A stretch of DNA of 64,000 nucleotides. Origin: Apostichopus japonicus (Eukaryota > Echinodermata > Holothuroidea > Aspidochirotida > Stichopodidae). Where the stretch lies: positions 24,411,166 through 24,475,165 of the forward strand of contig NC_092579.1 of the NCBI RefSeq assembly GCF_037975245.1, in the 5' to 3' direction. Below the pieces are notes generated by a model. It saw only the letters and a program-made list of their open reading frames with translations, was not told the origin of the DNA and searched no databases. The first letter of the stretch is position 1. Each line of letters begins with the position of its first letter. The translations under genes and the position numbers were made by a program. Below, piece by piece: positions 1 to 10,753 of this stretch.

Positions 1-420
1 AGCAATGTCACATGACACTTTTCACAGGGGAAATAGTCGAAAACATGTAAACTTTCATCAGGGTTGATCCTTCTGCACTGTGGGATAGATTCATGATCTT
101 TCGTTTTGTCGGGAAGAAATTGGTAATTTCAGATAAGATGTACAATGATGACACGATAATCAAAATAAATACAATTTTATTCTCTGTATTTAGATCTGTA
201 AATCCTATGCCTAAACATAATATTTCTGCGATCTCAGATGATCATTCTTTGACAGAGTCAGTAGCTGTAACTCTCGTAGAATAAACTAACCGCAACTTAA
301 CCAAGTTCAATAGACCACATTTGATATCTACAGTAAAACTCTGTTTGTCAGAACTGGTTGAGACTACCGATAGGTGGTATATAAGAAATCAGCTTGCCAA
401 TTCCGTACTTTTTATTCAAT
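1..420. other. Left edge, no gene recognised
   Basis: AT-rich sequence with only short open frames. I see no splice-flanked exon and no recognisable protein motif. Confidence 0.5.
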
Positions 421-1135
421 ATTTAATGATATCAGTTATTAGTTAATGATATCACTAAATCGATCGATGATATTATTAAATATTCAAAAATATCTTTCGT
501 TATTTTTTGATATCTTAACTTAATTTAAAATATCATTTATTGATGAGCTGCAGGATAGTTGTTGATATCATAATTTCTTTCATTGATATCACTTATCGAA
601 TCGTTGATATCACAAGTTCTTTGGTATCTAATAATTGACTAATTCAAGATATCATCAGTTTACATCAAGATATGTATCATGTATGTATGTGTTTTCGATC
701 CTCCTGCAAGCAGGAACTCGCGAAGAAGCCTCAATGGCATATCAAAGCCGCAAGCTGACCGAAGCCAGTCTCTTAGATTCATATTTAACGTCCATGATTA
801 TGAATTGTCAACAACTCTGTAACTGGATGACATACATTAATCTGGGAGGGACTCGAACCGGGAACCTTATGATTGGAAGGCACCATGTCATGAATTGATT
901 TACCAATATCTTTAATTAAGTTAATGATATCGATAAATACGACGTACATATCACAAATTGAGCCATATTCAATGGATAACATCATTAAGTCAGCCATATA
1001 TAATAATGGCACTAAACATAAAATAAGCAAAACATAATTTATGATATCACTCATTGATTTATTGATATCATGAAAAGGATATGATTAAATAAATTCATGA
1101 TATATTTAATGAAACAAAATAGTGATATCAACATT
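421..1135. repeat. GATATC-rich AT repeat region
   Basis: Eleven GATATC hexamers occur between 428 and 1129 (near 428, 448, 509, 564, 585, 606, 648, 926, 1043, 1064 and 1124), most inside TGATATCA-like palindromes. Several are spaced about 20 bases apart (428/448, 564/585/606, 1043/1064). This suggests a decayed short tandem repeat or a selected palindromic motif. No gene is visible. Confidence 0.5.
838..890 (-). repeat. tRNA-like fragment (possible SINE head)
   Basis: On the minus strand the segment holds GGTTCGAGTCC (849-859), an exact match to the Pol III B-box/T-arm consensus. Just 5' of it on that strand is a short stem resembling an anticodon arm (CCTT/AAGG). The apparent loop is eight bases rather than seven, and I find no convincing A box or acceptor stem. 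I read it as a tRNA-derived repeat fragment, not a working tRNA. Confidence 0.3.
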
Positions 1136-1317
1136 AATATTCATGATATAATTAAATGGTTAGTAAAACATAAAACGACTTCCCATAGATCCGCGGCACA
1201 TTCGACTGCACTGGTTCTGCTGGTCGTGTCCATAGAACAATTATTTTATTGTTGTAGGTGGCCATCTTGAACTTTCTGCGTTTGACCACAATGTTCTATT
1301 TTAAATGTTGACAGTCG

Positions 1318-2085
1318 ATTTATCCCGAAATTCGACATTTCTTCTCGTTCTTTTGATATCTTTTCTTGAAGTTGTGACGTTTTATCTCAAGCTTTAGACG
1401 TCTCATTCCAAAATTAAGACTTATTTATGTTCGATGTATTTTAAAATTTGGCTCAAGATTTGGATTTTTTTATCGAAACATTTCATAATTTTATCTCAAA
1501 AGTTTTGGGTTTTATTTAAATATTTCAACGCTTCCTCGCGAACTTATGACGCACCTGTATACATATATTATGCCGGTCTTTCCCAAAATAAACTTAATCG
1601 GATTATGCTTTAAGTTTGGAGCAAATTTAGGGCATTTTCTAATTTCTCGACTACGATACTTTGAAGAGAGACAAGACTTATCAAACTGTTAACCTTCTTC
1701 AAGGAGCCTGCCCGTGTGAGTTAATGTTAGAAAGTTCGATCCGGCAGAATTAACACCAAAACAGAACGGATATTAAATAACTCCCACATTTGTAAATTAA
1801 ACGGAATTATAAATTTCGACAGTAACATCGAAATGTCGAGTTCAAATGTCGTAATTTCGAGATGAAACTTCAAAAGTGGGAGATAAAATGTCGACATTTT
1901 GAAACAATACTTCCGAATATCGATATAAATTTCGAACCTTCAGGCTAAAATGTAATTTTGAGATGAAAAGTGGAATATTGGGATAAAACGTTCTAATTGC
2001 AAACAAAATATTTCGTCATGAAAGCTCGTCATTTTTTGATGAAAAATTATAAATTTCGATGTAATTACATGCTATTATATCGACT
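1318..2085. repeat. Degenerate foldback repeat with two inverted arms
   Basis: The left arm (about 1318-1540) carries words such as TTTATCTCAA and ATTCGACATTT. The right arm (about 1800-2070) carries the reverse-complement words (GAGATAAAA, AAATGTCGA, TTTCGAGATGAAA) repeated at irregular intervals. The arms are therefore inverted relative to each other and built of short degenerate subrepeats. This is the layout of foldback elements such as the TU elements known from sea urchins. Ends and target duplication were not found. Confidence 0.4.
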
Positions 2086-3636
2086 TTCTAAAGCTTCTAC
2101 AAAACTAATATTCTTAATTCTAGGGAACATCTAAATCCCGCCGGCTCCCCCCCCCCCCCCCATCACTTTGTAAGCTTCAAAAGCCACTGTCTAATTCTTA
2201 TGGCTACATGCAGACCGATTAAGTTTTCACATGAAGAAACCAGAATTAATTTGGTCCATATTATCTGATTGAATAATTCACTAGGTTCCGGACTCAACAG
2301 AGTCAGACGACTTCAATCTGCCGCGGAACTGGCATGTAAAAAGCTCGATTTGCAAACATTTCTTAAAACTATCGATGGTCCCGAGCAGTTCGGATTACTA
2401 GAGTTTTACTGCAGATGTGAAATTTGGTGAATTGAACATGGTCAAGAAATGGTTCAATTATTAGACGAGTGATAAAAATGATGCATGTCTTAGATCGGAG
2501 TTATATGATATAGGAGATAAATCATATATAGGCTATGTATAGGTCTAAGATTTAGCGAGGTTATAGATGATGAGATTTTCGAGCTTGTCGTATCGTTGTT
2601 CATCCTCGCAGACACTCTCAATTCCTTCCAGGCAAACCGGGCGATCATGGATATAACCGACAGTCGGGTTGGTTAATCACCTGACACCTATTTTCCAGAT
2701 ATACGTCATGGTTTCCCGACAACCGATCGCACGATGGGAAATCATCATCTAGGTGGGGAAGGGGTACCACACCTCCACTGCTCCACTGTGGCGCCATGGT
2801 CATTCCCTTCATCTGTGCAGGCCATGACGTTGAACGGTGCGTCGGTATTGCATCCATAGTCTTTCCTTTCCAAACTATATCGATTACTTAAAAATACAAT
2901 GTATGATAGAATCATGTCAATGTGTTTCGGACGTTTGGAGTGCCGCTCAATAGAGTGTCATCCTTTGCCATTGTAAAGGTGCGCAGAGTAATTCCGCTTC
3001 CTCGTATGATTTATTTTAGTGATTTCGAAAAGGAAAAAAAAAACTATTAAGAGAAAGGAATTGTTCTCCCGAATTTGTTTATACTTTCCCAGTCAGTGTT
3101 GTTTCATAAGGCCTGTATATTGATAAGTATTTTTGTACTTGAAGATCACCACGGGAAAACAATACATATCTAATAACTGCACACTCCGGGCTTCATTACT
3201 GGTTCTCCTACGTTTGTCGGCGCACTGCACTCCCAACCAATAACAATTCCTACTTCCGCTTCACTCTATCACGCTCCTTACGCTTCCGAATGATTTACAT
3301 ACAGTGTGTACCGTACATGATGATTTCCTTCTACCAGAAATAGTTATAAAACGGTGAGTATTTTCGTATTTTTGCCATCAAGGTTTTCTCTACATCTTTC
3401 TTGCGAAATTTGAAATAGCCTACTCTATTTCGGTGTTACGCCCTCTTTAAAGGCGATATCGCTCGTAGACTTTTTTTTGAGGGCGCTGGCATTATCGAGG
3501 TTTCAGCGAGGTTTAATGGGACCCCTAAAACTCACGTGACCTCGGTGGCAAATTTAGATCAGTGAATAGCACAGGCAAGCGTATGCGTAACAAGCCCGTA
3601 CCCATGCACACATAATGTTATAGCGCAGCATTTCAG
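2086..3636. other. Upstream region of the small gene
   Basis: Holds a run of about 14 C near 2148 and no recognised coding exon. A GTGAGT donor-like site at 3354 follows a stretch that could be a non-coding first exon of the downstream gene. That link is speculative, since a joint to 3637 would leave an in-frame stop upstream. Confidence 0.3.
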
Positions 3637-4042
3637 ATTATTGTAGTTTACCGCAAAGGATTTTCGTACGCGATAGTTTGTTGTTTGTGTGCCTTTTGAG
3701 TAAAGAATACTGTACGATTTTCGTACAAATACATTCGATTAGACTAGAGTATAGTGACAATCATGGAAAAGGGATCAGGGCAAGGAGAATCGGGCGAAAG
3801 AAAACGACCTTATCCTGGAACGAGCGTATAGGTTCAAGTGGAGGAAAGCCATTGTTGCATGGACCTGACAAAAACAGCAGTGCAAAGGAACAACAGCGAC
3901 GAAGAGATGCCACGAAGATCTATCTTCTACGTTCCTACGTAAACTGGCAAATGGAGAAAGAACTCTACAAACATGTCCACGATTTGACTTCTGTTAGCAA
4001 CGCAGATTTCGCAGAACATTTGCTTCAGGATCACACAAAAAG
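3637..4042 (+). CDS. Exon of uncharacterised small gene (first coding exon, start unclear)
   Basis: An open frame runs from a TTTCAG acceptor (3631-3636) to a GGTAATG donor at 4043. From there the frame joins exons at 7127 and 8092 with consistent phases. The later part reads like a real protein: a basic helix-like stretch (RRRDATKIYLLRSYVNWQME), then HDLTSVSNADFAEHLLQDH. Such short 'basic helix plus LL' segments occur in uncharacterised, often transposon-related invertebrate proteins; that is a resemblance only. The frame has no ATG before 3951, which would give about 131 residues in all. An ATG in a strong context at 3763 opens the neighbouring frame (MEKGSGQGESGERKRPYPGT) and stops at 3829. 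Either it is an upstream ORF, or a one-base indel separates the true start from the rest. No function assigned. Confidence 0.45.
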
Positions 4043-4080
4043 GTAATGATTTGCTAAGCTAGGCTAAAACTGTATAGGGT

Positions 4081-4780
4081 GGTTTCAGTTGTTTTCCGCA
4101 TACGTTACTTTCCGCTGATTACTTTCCGCTGAAAAAATTCTTCTGCGGAAAACACCGATTTTTCACTTGCCTGTACACTATATTTTTCCGCAATTTTGAG
4201 ATACCAAATTCAGGCAGGATGATTAAAATAACATGAGAAAGTATCAAAGAACGTCGATCAAGGATGGTTAGACTGAGTTCATGTCAGAAAAGTTAAGCTG
4301 CTTATAATTTAGAGGAGGCTTGGGGTGTTCGTAATTACGAATTATTAAAGAAGCATATAATACTGGGCAAAGGGACGCCCGCGTTATGAAGGATTGAGTA
4401 TCTAATTAAGTATTAAATATTCGGCCCGCGTAATGATGGTTTAAAAAAAAAGGTGTAAAAGGCGGTATCTTTGATTTTCGCTGGAAATAAAATGGCTGTA
4501 TAAGTAAGCCTTACAGCCTAAGCTACAAGTACAACCTTAGCTACTGTATCCTAAATCTAGTCTCGAAGCTACATTTTATCCTGTTACAGTCAAATCCTAT
4601 CTTATCCATCTTCCTAAATCCTTCCATGTGCCTAATAATTTCAGTAAGTCATTCTGTTCGTCCCAAAAAGAAACGGTACTTTCCGTTGAAAAAAACGTTG
4701 TTTTCCGCTGACAAATTTGTTTGCGGAAAACACCGTTTTGTTTCAGCGGAAAGTAACGTGTGCGGAAAACAACGGTACCC
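4081..4780. mobile_element. 700-bp foldback/MULE-like element with 9-bp target duplication
   Basis: Flanked by a perfect direct repeat GTATAGGGT at 4072-4080 and 4781-4789. The ends are inverted: the left end contains GTTGTTTTCCGCATACG then TTACTTTCCGCTGA; the right end, reverse-complemented, contains GTTGTTTTCCGCACACG then TTACTTTCCGCTGA. Further TTTTCCGC and TTTCCGCTGA subrepeats extend both arms inward to about 4160 and from about 4670. The core has no coding capacity. A 9-bp duplication is typical of Mutator-like and foldback elements. It sits 38 bases beyond the exon donor at 4043, in intron 1. Confidence 0.75.
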
Positions 4781-4789
4781 GTATAGGGT

Positions 4790-5261
4790 AATACTAGTAC
4801 ATAGTAGTACTACAGGGTATTGTCCTAGGTAACTGTCAGTATTGCGAAGTACAGAAAACTGCAAAGTTCGGACACCCCTAAGAAATACACGATTTCACCA
4901 TGATAACCTACAAGCGAAAGCCAATATCACTAAAAACCAGGAAGCTACAGTTATTTCCTCTCCAAAATGACCCGTGCGCAAGTATGTACGTACATATCTG
5001 TCAATAAAATGAAGATAGTTTTTGGGGTATTTTAAGGCTTAGGTGTTCGAACTTCGCAGTGTCTATGCTATTGTATTTGTAACATACATGATTTGATGAG
5101 CCTAGGCTTTGTAACTAGGCCTATCATTCATTATTTTTCCAATGGACCTAGCGTATGCTAACCTTATCATACTTATCCTAGCACAAAATAGCAGTAAGTT
5201 GTATTACTGAGTCATCATCATCACTGTTTGTGAATGCTTGTCATGAGGATACTGTATAGGC
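4790..5261. other. Intron sequence, nothing recognised
   Basis: Intron 1 of the small gene, with no repeat or exon that I can identify. Confidence 0.4.
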
Positions 5262-5510
5262 CGTTTCTTACGACTAGTCGTAACAATGATAAACTATTCT
5301 TACGACAAAGGCAAATTCAAGTGCAGTAAATAAAGCAACTGCGCATGTAGTAGAGGTAACCCTAAACATAACCCTAAACCTCAATCCTAACCCTAACCGG
5401 AAGTTATTGTTACTCATCGTCGTAAAATTAGTACTCCTAATCACAAAAATAGCAACTGCCCATGCGTAGTCGGAAATTATTCTTACGACTAGTTGTAAGA
5501 ATAGCCACTT
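5262..5510. repeat. Palindrome-ended repeat with telomere-like interior
   Basis: Each end holds a palindrome built on TTACGACTAGTCGTAA: one perfect near 5268, and a slightly diverged, longer copy near 5483 (TTCTTACGACTAGTTGTAAG). Between them are two direct copies of GCAACTGCNCATG (about 5336 and 5452) and a run of CCCTAA-like hexamers (about 5359-5398). It looks like a small non-autonomous repeat. The telomere-like stretch is short and irregular. Confidence 0.45.
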
Positions 5511-7126
5511 TGTACTGTATACAGTTAAAAATTAAAATATCCTTCCTAAAGAAGACTGACAGGGACTGGGGGTCTTTAGTTTCACTCCTCATATTTATGC
5601 CATGGAAAGCTGGGCCTTCTCATCACCAAAAAGTAAACTGTTTTTGCCTCAACAAATTGATGGAAATATATTTTCTAACCACTAGGCCTAGGTGATCTGT
5701 TCATCCCCACCCCTTCAGGTTCTAAATTGTTATCAGCTGTCCTTGTTTGAAGAATAATTCTTGTGAATGAGCATTTGAAAGAAAAGCCTCACCTATGCCC
5801 AGTCATAATTAACTGGGCATATAACATAGGACTAAGGCCTATAGTATTAGTAATAAGTATCTGAATTTAGTGTTCATAGTAACTGTATTCCCTAATTTTG
5901 TAATATACACCAGTGAGGAAAGCCTACTGTGCTGTACAAGTACAACCACATGGACCTGCAATTTTTTCTATAAAAATAATGCATCTACATAAATAATTTA
6001 GAATCACTCCTAACTGATTCACATGTTTTCACACCGCTGCGTATGCAACTAGACCTTAGGTTTTTCTAAGGTCAGCCTCAGCCAGCATATATGCAATCAA
6101 GTTTTAATGGTTCATTTGGACAACAGGGTGTTATACTGTTATCTACTGACTGTCTGTCCAATATTCCAGCAATCATGTGTACATGTCTGTGTTTGGGATT
6201 TTTGAAGGAACCCAACTGCTATGCAAGAAATTAGGTAAATTAGCCTCACAAATTGAGGGACCATAGTACATATAGCTATACCTATATAAACCTTTATATA
6301 GCCATGCCTGGGGGTAAGAAAGTTTTTTTTGTGTAGGCCTGATGCTCATACTTTATGATGTGCTAAGTTATCATATTTTTTATATATAGTCAGTATATAC
6401 TATGCTTGTTCTTGTTCAGCTTCTTGTGAATGATCTGATGTTTAGTGTTCAAAAATTATAATATCTATTAAATTTGGTGGCCGAAACTATCTCTTGTGGA
6501 GAGTAATCTAGCGTTAAATTAATGGTAGTCTGAAATCAAGCTATTCATGTAAACAGGAATTTTTCACAATGGTAGGCTTATGTCATGGTGTAAGCTAGCA
6601 TCTCAATTCTCACTCATGAAACCAACTGCTCACATAAACAGAAAGTTTACACAGTAGGTAAATAATGAGTGTACATCAAACTCTGATCAAAAGACTGGAC
6701 ATCTTTTAGCGATATGAAACCAATCAGTTCACTAAGACAGGAAGTTTACATAGTAAATTTTACATTGACATGTGAGCTCAAGTTGTTGGGCAAGCAGTTG
6801 GGCAACACAAAATTATCCTTACAATTCTTGAAAGGTACCGCGGTTTATGGATATGTTGAAGAAGAGTATGAAAGAATATCTCATCCTTATCTGGGTTTAA
6901 ATCAATGTGGGTTAACAATATGTTATTATTGAAATATGCCTAAGTGTTTGTTTGTTACTTTTCTCTTTCATATTTTTTCTTGGGTAGGTATGATAAAAAC
7001 ATGTATGTTTGTAATGATTTGGTCATTACCAGATTCATTATGCATACAATTAAGCTTGGGGTGTACAGTAAAATTACTATTTCAGTTATATGATTTACGG
7101 ACAATTTTTTTGGTTTCATTGTATAG
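5511..7126. other. Remainder of intron 1, nothing recognised
   Basis: AT-rich intron sequence with several TAGGCCTA words. No exon with matched splice sites was found before 7127. Confidence 0.35.
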
Positions 7127-7227
7127 GTTTCAAATGCATCTTTTCCGGAAAGATGCTGAAAGTCAAACAGAGGCATTCTCAGCAGCTGTCACCACAGAAA
7201 GATCAGTTGACACTCAGAAAGGAGAAG
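7127..7227 (+). CDS. Exon 2 of uncharacterised small gene
   Basis: Bounded by a GTATAG acceptor (ends 7126) and a GTAAAT donor (7228). It takes up the two-base codon remainder of the preceding exon to give R-F-Q-M-H-L and leaves one base for the next. The peptide (FRKDAESQTEAFSAAVTTER) is hydrophilic, with no recognised domain. The intact phases at both junctions are the main evidence that it is real. Confidence 0.5.
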
Positions 7228-7319
7228 GTAAATTTATATGTTTATCCTTGCATGAATTACAGACTGGAAGAGCAGTGCTAATCTTATCTGATCTGATGTG
7301 ATCAGAAAAATAATACAAT

Positions 7320-7935
7320 TTCATTCTCATTAAATTCCAAAAGAAAAGAAAAAAATGGTAGCATATTGCTCATCCACTAAAAAGCATACATGTGTATGAA
7401 AATTTATAAAAGTAAGTGGGCCTGATATTATCAGGATCTTCTTTAGAGGCAAACTGACTAGTAACAGTAAATTCAAGAGACACAATAGAGCCTGGAACAG
7501 AGAGGACATGGTGAACACAAAGAAAGAAGTTAATGGTGTATTGAACAAAAGGAGTCAGTGAAAGCAGAGGTATTTAGATAAACTGTGGAGTACAAAGCGA
7601 GGATTAAGTAAGGAGAGAGGGCGAATAAACTATAGCAGAATACAGAGATGGAGCAGGATAAAGTTAGTCATGTCCTTCCTGTATATTGAGCCCATTCAGT
7701 TGAATGGTGCTAGGGCATTCCGTCCGCTCTCTCTATCTCTGCTGTGGTGTACTATGTCTGAGATGGTTAGTCTACGAATTCAGTTACCTGTTGGGACATG
7801 TCTTTAATGGTATGATTGGGCAGCTGAAAGTGTTCCCCTACTGGAGTCTCCATTTTCATGGTATTGACTTGTGACTAGAACTGCTTCTTGAGGGTGGTCT
7901 TGGTTTCACCAACATACTTGTAACTTCAATGTCCT
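7320..7935 (-). mobile_element. Decayed 3' part of a Penelope-like retroelement
   Basis: On the minus strand, about 7925 to 7700 encodes a broken GIY-YIG-like endonuclease stretch (YVGETKTTLKK, then TPVGEHFQLPNHTIKDM), the kind of C-terminal domain carried by Penelope-like elements. Downstream on the same strand, about 7462-7422, is a decayed copy of the tail motif that is intact at 40848-40891 (TTTGCCTCTAAAGAAGATCC). It has lost the conserved GAAA. Order and strand fit one 3'-end insertion. It lies in intron 2 of the small gene, in antisense orientation, and has several stops and frameshifts. Confidence 0.6.
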
Positions 7936-8091
7936 CTAAACTCAATGACACCATTTAAATTGAAATATCAGTTTCCAGTGCTGCATAAGTGTGATAAGTT
8001 CTAAACAAAAGGTATATTTTTAGTCACAGCCATAGAAGCTATAGCAGGATACTTGCAATCTAGTAACTCTTGTTTTATGTAATCTCTACAG

Positions 8092-8294
8092 ATACTCCTG
8101 ATCCAGTTACTTCAACACCTCTCAAGAAGCCATCTGCCAATGTTCTGTCCAATGTCACCAGTAGGATTAGATATGGAGCAGCATGGGAGAAAAACCTCAG
8201 ACTATACGAATACACATTGCCACATTTACATGATCCTGAACAAAAGCGATCATACATATGGCAGGGGCAAGCACTTTTCCCAGACTTTTGTTGA
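8092..8294 (+). CDS. Last exon of uncharacterised small gene
   Basis: Follows a CTCTACAG acceptor. The one-base remainder of exon 2 plus AT gives an in-frame GAT, and the frame stays open to TGA at 8292-8294. The peptide begins DTPDPVTSTPLKKPSANVL and ends near RSYIWQGQALFPDFC, with no recognised domain. A neighbouring frame stays open about 40 bases longer and also looks protein-like (FVDRLCDIHKRW), so a frameshift near the end cannot be excluded. No poly(A) signal was identified. Confidence 0.45.
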
Positions 8295-10520
8295 CAGGTT
8301 GTGCGACATTCACAAACGTTGGATTAGCAGCTAATGATACATCTGCATCACCAGATTGAGATAAATTGCTTTCGTCCATTTTGTTCGATAGTAGCTATGA
8401 CTGTGAATCAGGAGCTTGGCCACCCTCTAAGTCAAGGTGGGCACGGTTGGGGAAATTCAATCAAGGAGTAACAATCAGAGAATGGCCAGCTTTATATTAT
8501 TGTATATAGGCCTACACGCACAGCGTGTATAAATATCTGTATCGGTTTATTTATACTAGTGTTCATTTCCGTTGCCAGGAGGGGATATGATTTGAACGTG
8601 GGGGAGGGTGTGGGGGGGTGGGGAGGGGGTCCCATTTGAAGTGTCCAAACGATGCTAATCTTTACATCTATCTTCTTGAATCACATGTACCCCTATCGAC
8701 ACGATCAATCAGTCCTGTCTCTCAACTCCTCCCATGCACTGGTGTATTTATTTCCTGGCAAGATAACAGTTAGGCATAGTAAGGGTCAGAGGTCATCACA
8801 ACTTAAAGAGTTGTGCGAGTCCCTGTGGTCTCTTACATCCTGGTAGCAGTAGAGAGAAGAAGCCTAATAGATCAGAAACCATAATCATCTTCTGTTGTGT
8901 CTTATTTTCCAGCATCCTTGAAACCTTATATCCTTCCCCTTTGATTTGTTGATGTCATAAAGCTGTATTTATGTTGTGCATTATTTAATTCCAGTATTTA
9001 GATTGTATATTCTTCTTGTGTATTTGACAGTATCCCAGTGATCTCCATTTTTCTGCTCTTGGTTTTTTTCTCTCTGTACTCTCATATCATATCTATCTCT
9101 ACCCCTAGCCTCCATCTCCACATTTTCTTTACTTTCTTCCTCCATCCCTTCATCTGTCTTTCACGCTTTCTTTCTTGACCTCTTTCCTCCCCTCTGTTTA
9201 CCCTGTATGTTTTAGTTTGCCGATTCCCCCCCCCCCCCCCCGCATCTCACCCCCAAAAAAGTTCACAAGGTTGACAAGTCTCCCCGTGCTAGTACCAAGC
9301 TATACACCCTTGTTGTGGTGACCGTTCAATATACTTGCGGATCAAATGGAAAGCCCCACCCCACCCCTTATTCCCAGTGTAATATATGAATCGGCAAATG
9401 GAAGATTATTCGGAGTTGTTCGTGATGGTTCAATGATCTTATAGTCAGGCATAGGCCTATATGGTTCTCTTTGTCCTTCATTGCCGTCGAAGTTTGAAAT
9501 GAATTAATCGTGCTAGGAACTTCCGGGCAATGTTTAATTTTCTGTGGCAAGAAAAAAAGCTTCCCCCCAGTCTCTCCTGGTTGACTATATAGAGCCCGTA
9601 CGCCTATATGGTCACACAATAGTATAGATAAGTATGATCCATGCAGACATCTAGTATATATTTTTTTTAAATTCAATCCAATTTCAGTTAAAGTTTCGAG
9701 TAATTTTCGAGTAATTCGAGTCAGTCGTGATGAGGTGCCCCATGGTGGAGCTGGGTAACCCACCCCAACCCCGTTGCCGACTTTTTGGCATTTCGTTGGG
9801 AGCCGTTCGGAACAAGAAACAGGATAGTCAATTCTGGGAGTACAGTACGCTGGAAAGCAATACACTGACGTGATTTAGAAAAAAAAGTTTTTTGCTTTGA
9901 CGGCCGATGCTCAGCGAGACATTTTTCAATGGAAATAACTATTAGTTTATTGTTCATGTACTTATTCCCTTTTTACCAATCCTTTCTAAAGAGGGTGGAG
10001 CCGCCCCTTATGGCAACGTATTTTCCTTCCCTTTTCCGTTCAAGTTTCGTTATTTTTTAATTCGGGTCAAAGGGGTGCAAGGACAGGGTTTACGTGCACC
10101 GGTTAGGAGGACGGGGTGCAGCTAGGGCAAGTGCTCTGTGATCGCCTAAAGGGCCCGTTGCCAGGAGTCCAAAAATAATTAAATATACATATTTATCTGT
10201 ATATGGTATATGACATAAAATGCTTTGTCTTTCCCTCCTGATATATAACTAAAATTTATATATAAAATACAATGTAAGCTGTGACTCAGTCTATGTATAA
10301 TTAATACCTAAATTGGCTGAAATACCAATTGTTCACACATGACGGACTTGACTTTACGTTTGATACCCAATAGTTTGTAATCACTTCAGTCAATTTTTTC
10401 ACTCATTCGCGTTTGTCTTTTTGTGACACCAGTCAGCGTGAATCAGACATAAAGTTCATAACTATTAGTTTCTTGAGCTGTTTCTTGACTTCGACTGCTC
10501 ACCATGTAGGCCTAAAAGAG
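8295..10520. other. Intergenic region with G-rich and pyrimidine-rich tracts
   Basis: Contains a G-rich tract (about 8602-8632) and a pyrimidine-rich stretch (about 9050-9240) that ends in a run of about 14 C. A long minus-strand open frame (9368-9865) overlaps another on the same strand, and neither shows a recognisable family. No confident gene. Confidence 0.4.
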
Positions 10521-10526
10521 TAAAAG

Positions 10527-10735
10527 CAGGGAACTGCTAGAGTAGCAGCTCCCTGGTCAAACTATTACGCCTGATGCAAAGCTCGACCGTAACCTATACT
10601 GTACAGCCCATTAGTTGTGAAAAGTTCTGAACGTAAAACAAAGCACTGAGTTTTGTATCACACAACACACACGAAAACGCGGCGTAATACCGCATACTAC
10701 TGACCAGGGAGTTGTTCCATAACAACTCCCTGTAC
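10527..10735. repeat. Two related hairpins in inverted arrangement
   Basis: Hairpin 1 (about 10527-10556) pairs CAGGGAACTGCT with AGCAGCTCCCTG around a short loop, with one mismatch. Hairpin 2 (10706-10733) is perfect: 12-bp arms CAGGGAGTTGTT and AACAACTCCCTG around a 4-base loop. Outside the stems, GGTCA follows hairpin 1 and TGACC precedes hairpin 2, so the pair is itself an inverted repeat of about 0.2 kb. The shared sequence points to a dispersed palindromic repeat. Confidence 0.55.
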
Positions 10736-10753
10736 TGCCACAGACAAGAAACT

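Noticed and set aside
838-890. Possible functional tRNA gene on the minus strand
   Set aside because: Only the T-arm/B-box is convincing; acceptor stem, A box and a 7-base anticodon loop are missing.
5355-5400. Interstitial telomere
   Set aside because: The CCCTAA-like units are few and irregular and lie inside a small repeat.
9368-9957. Two overlapping minus-strand open frames, the longer of 165 codons
   Set aside because: The composition of the longer one is uneven and no family is recognised. The two frames compete over the same bases, and no splice-linked partner was seen.
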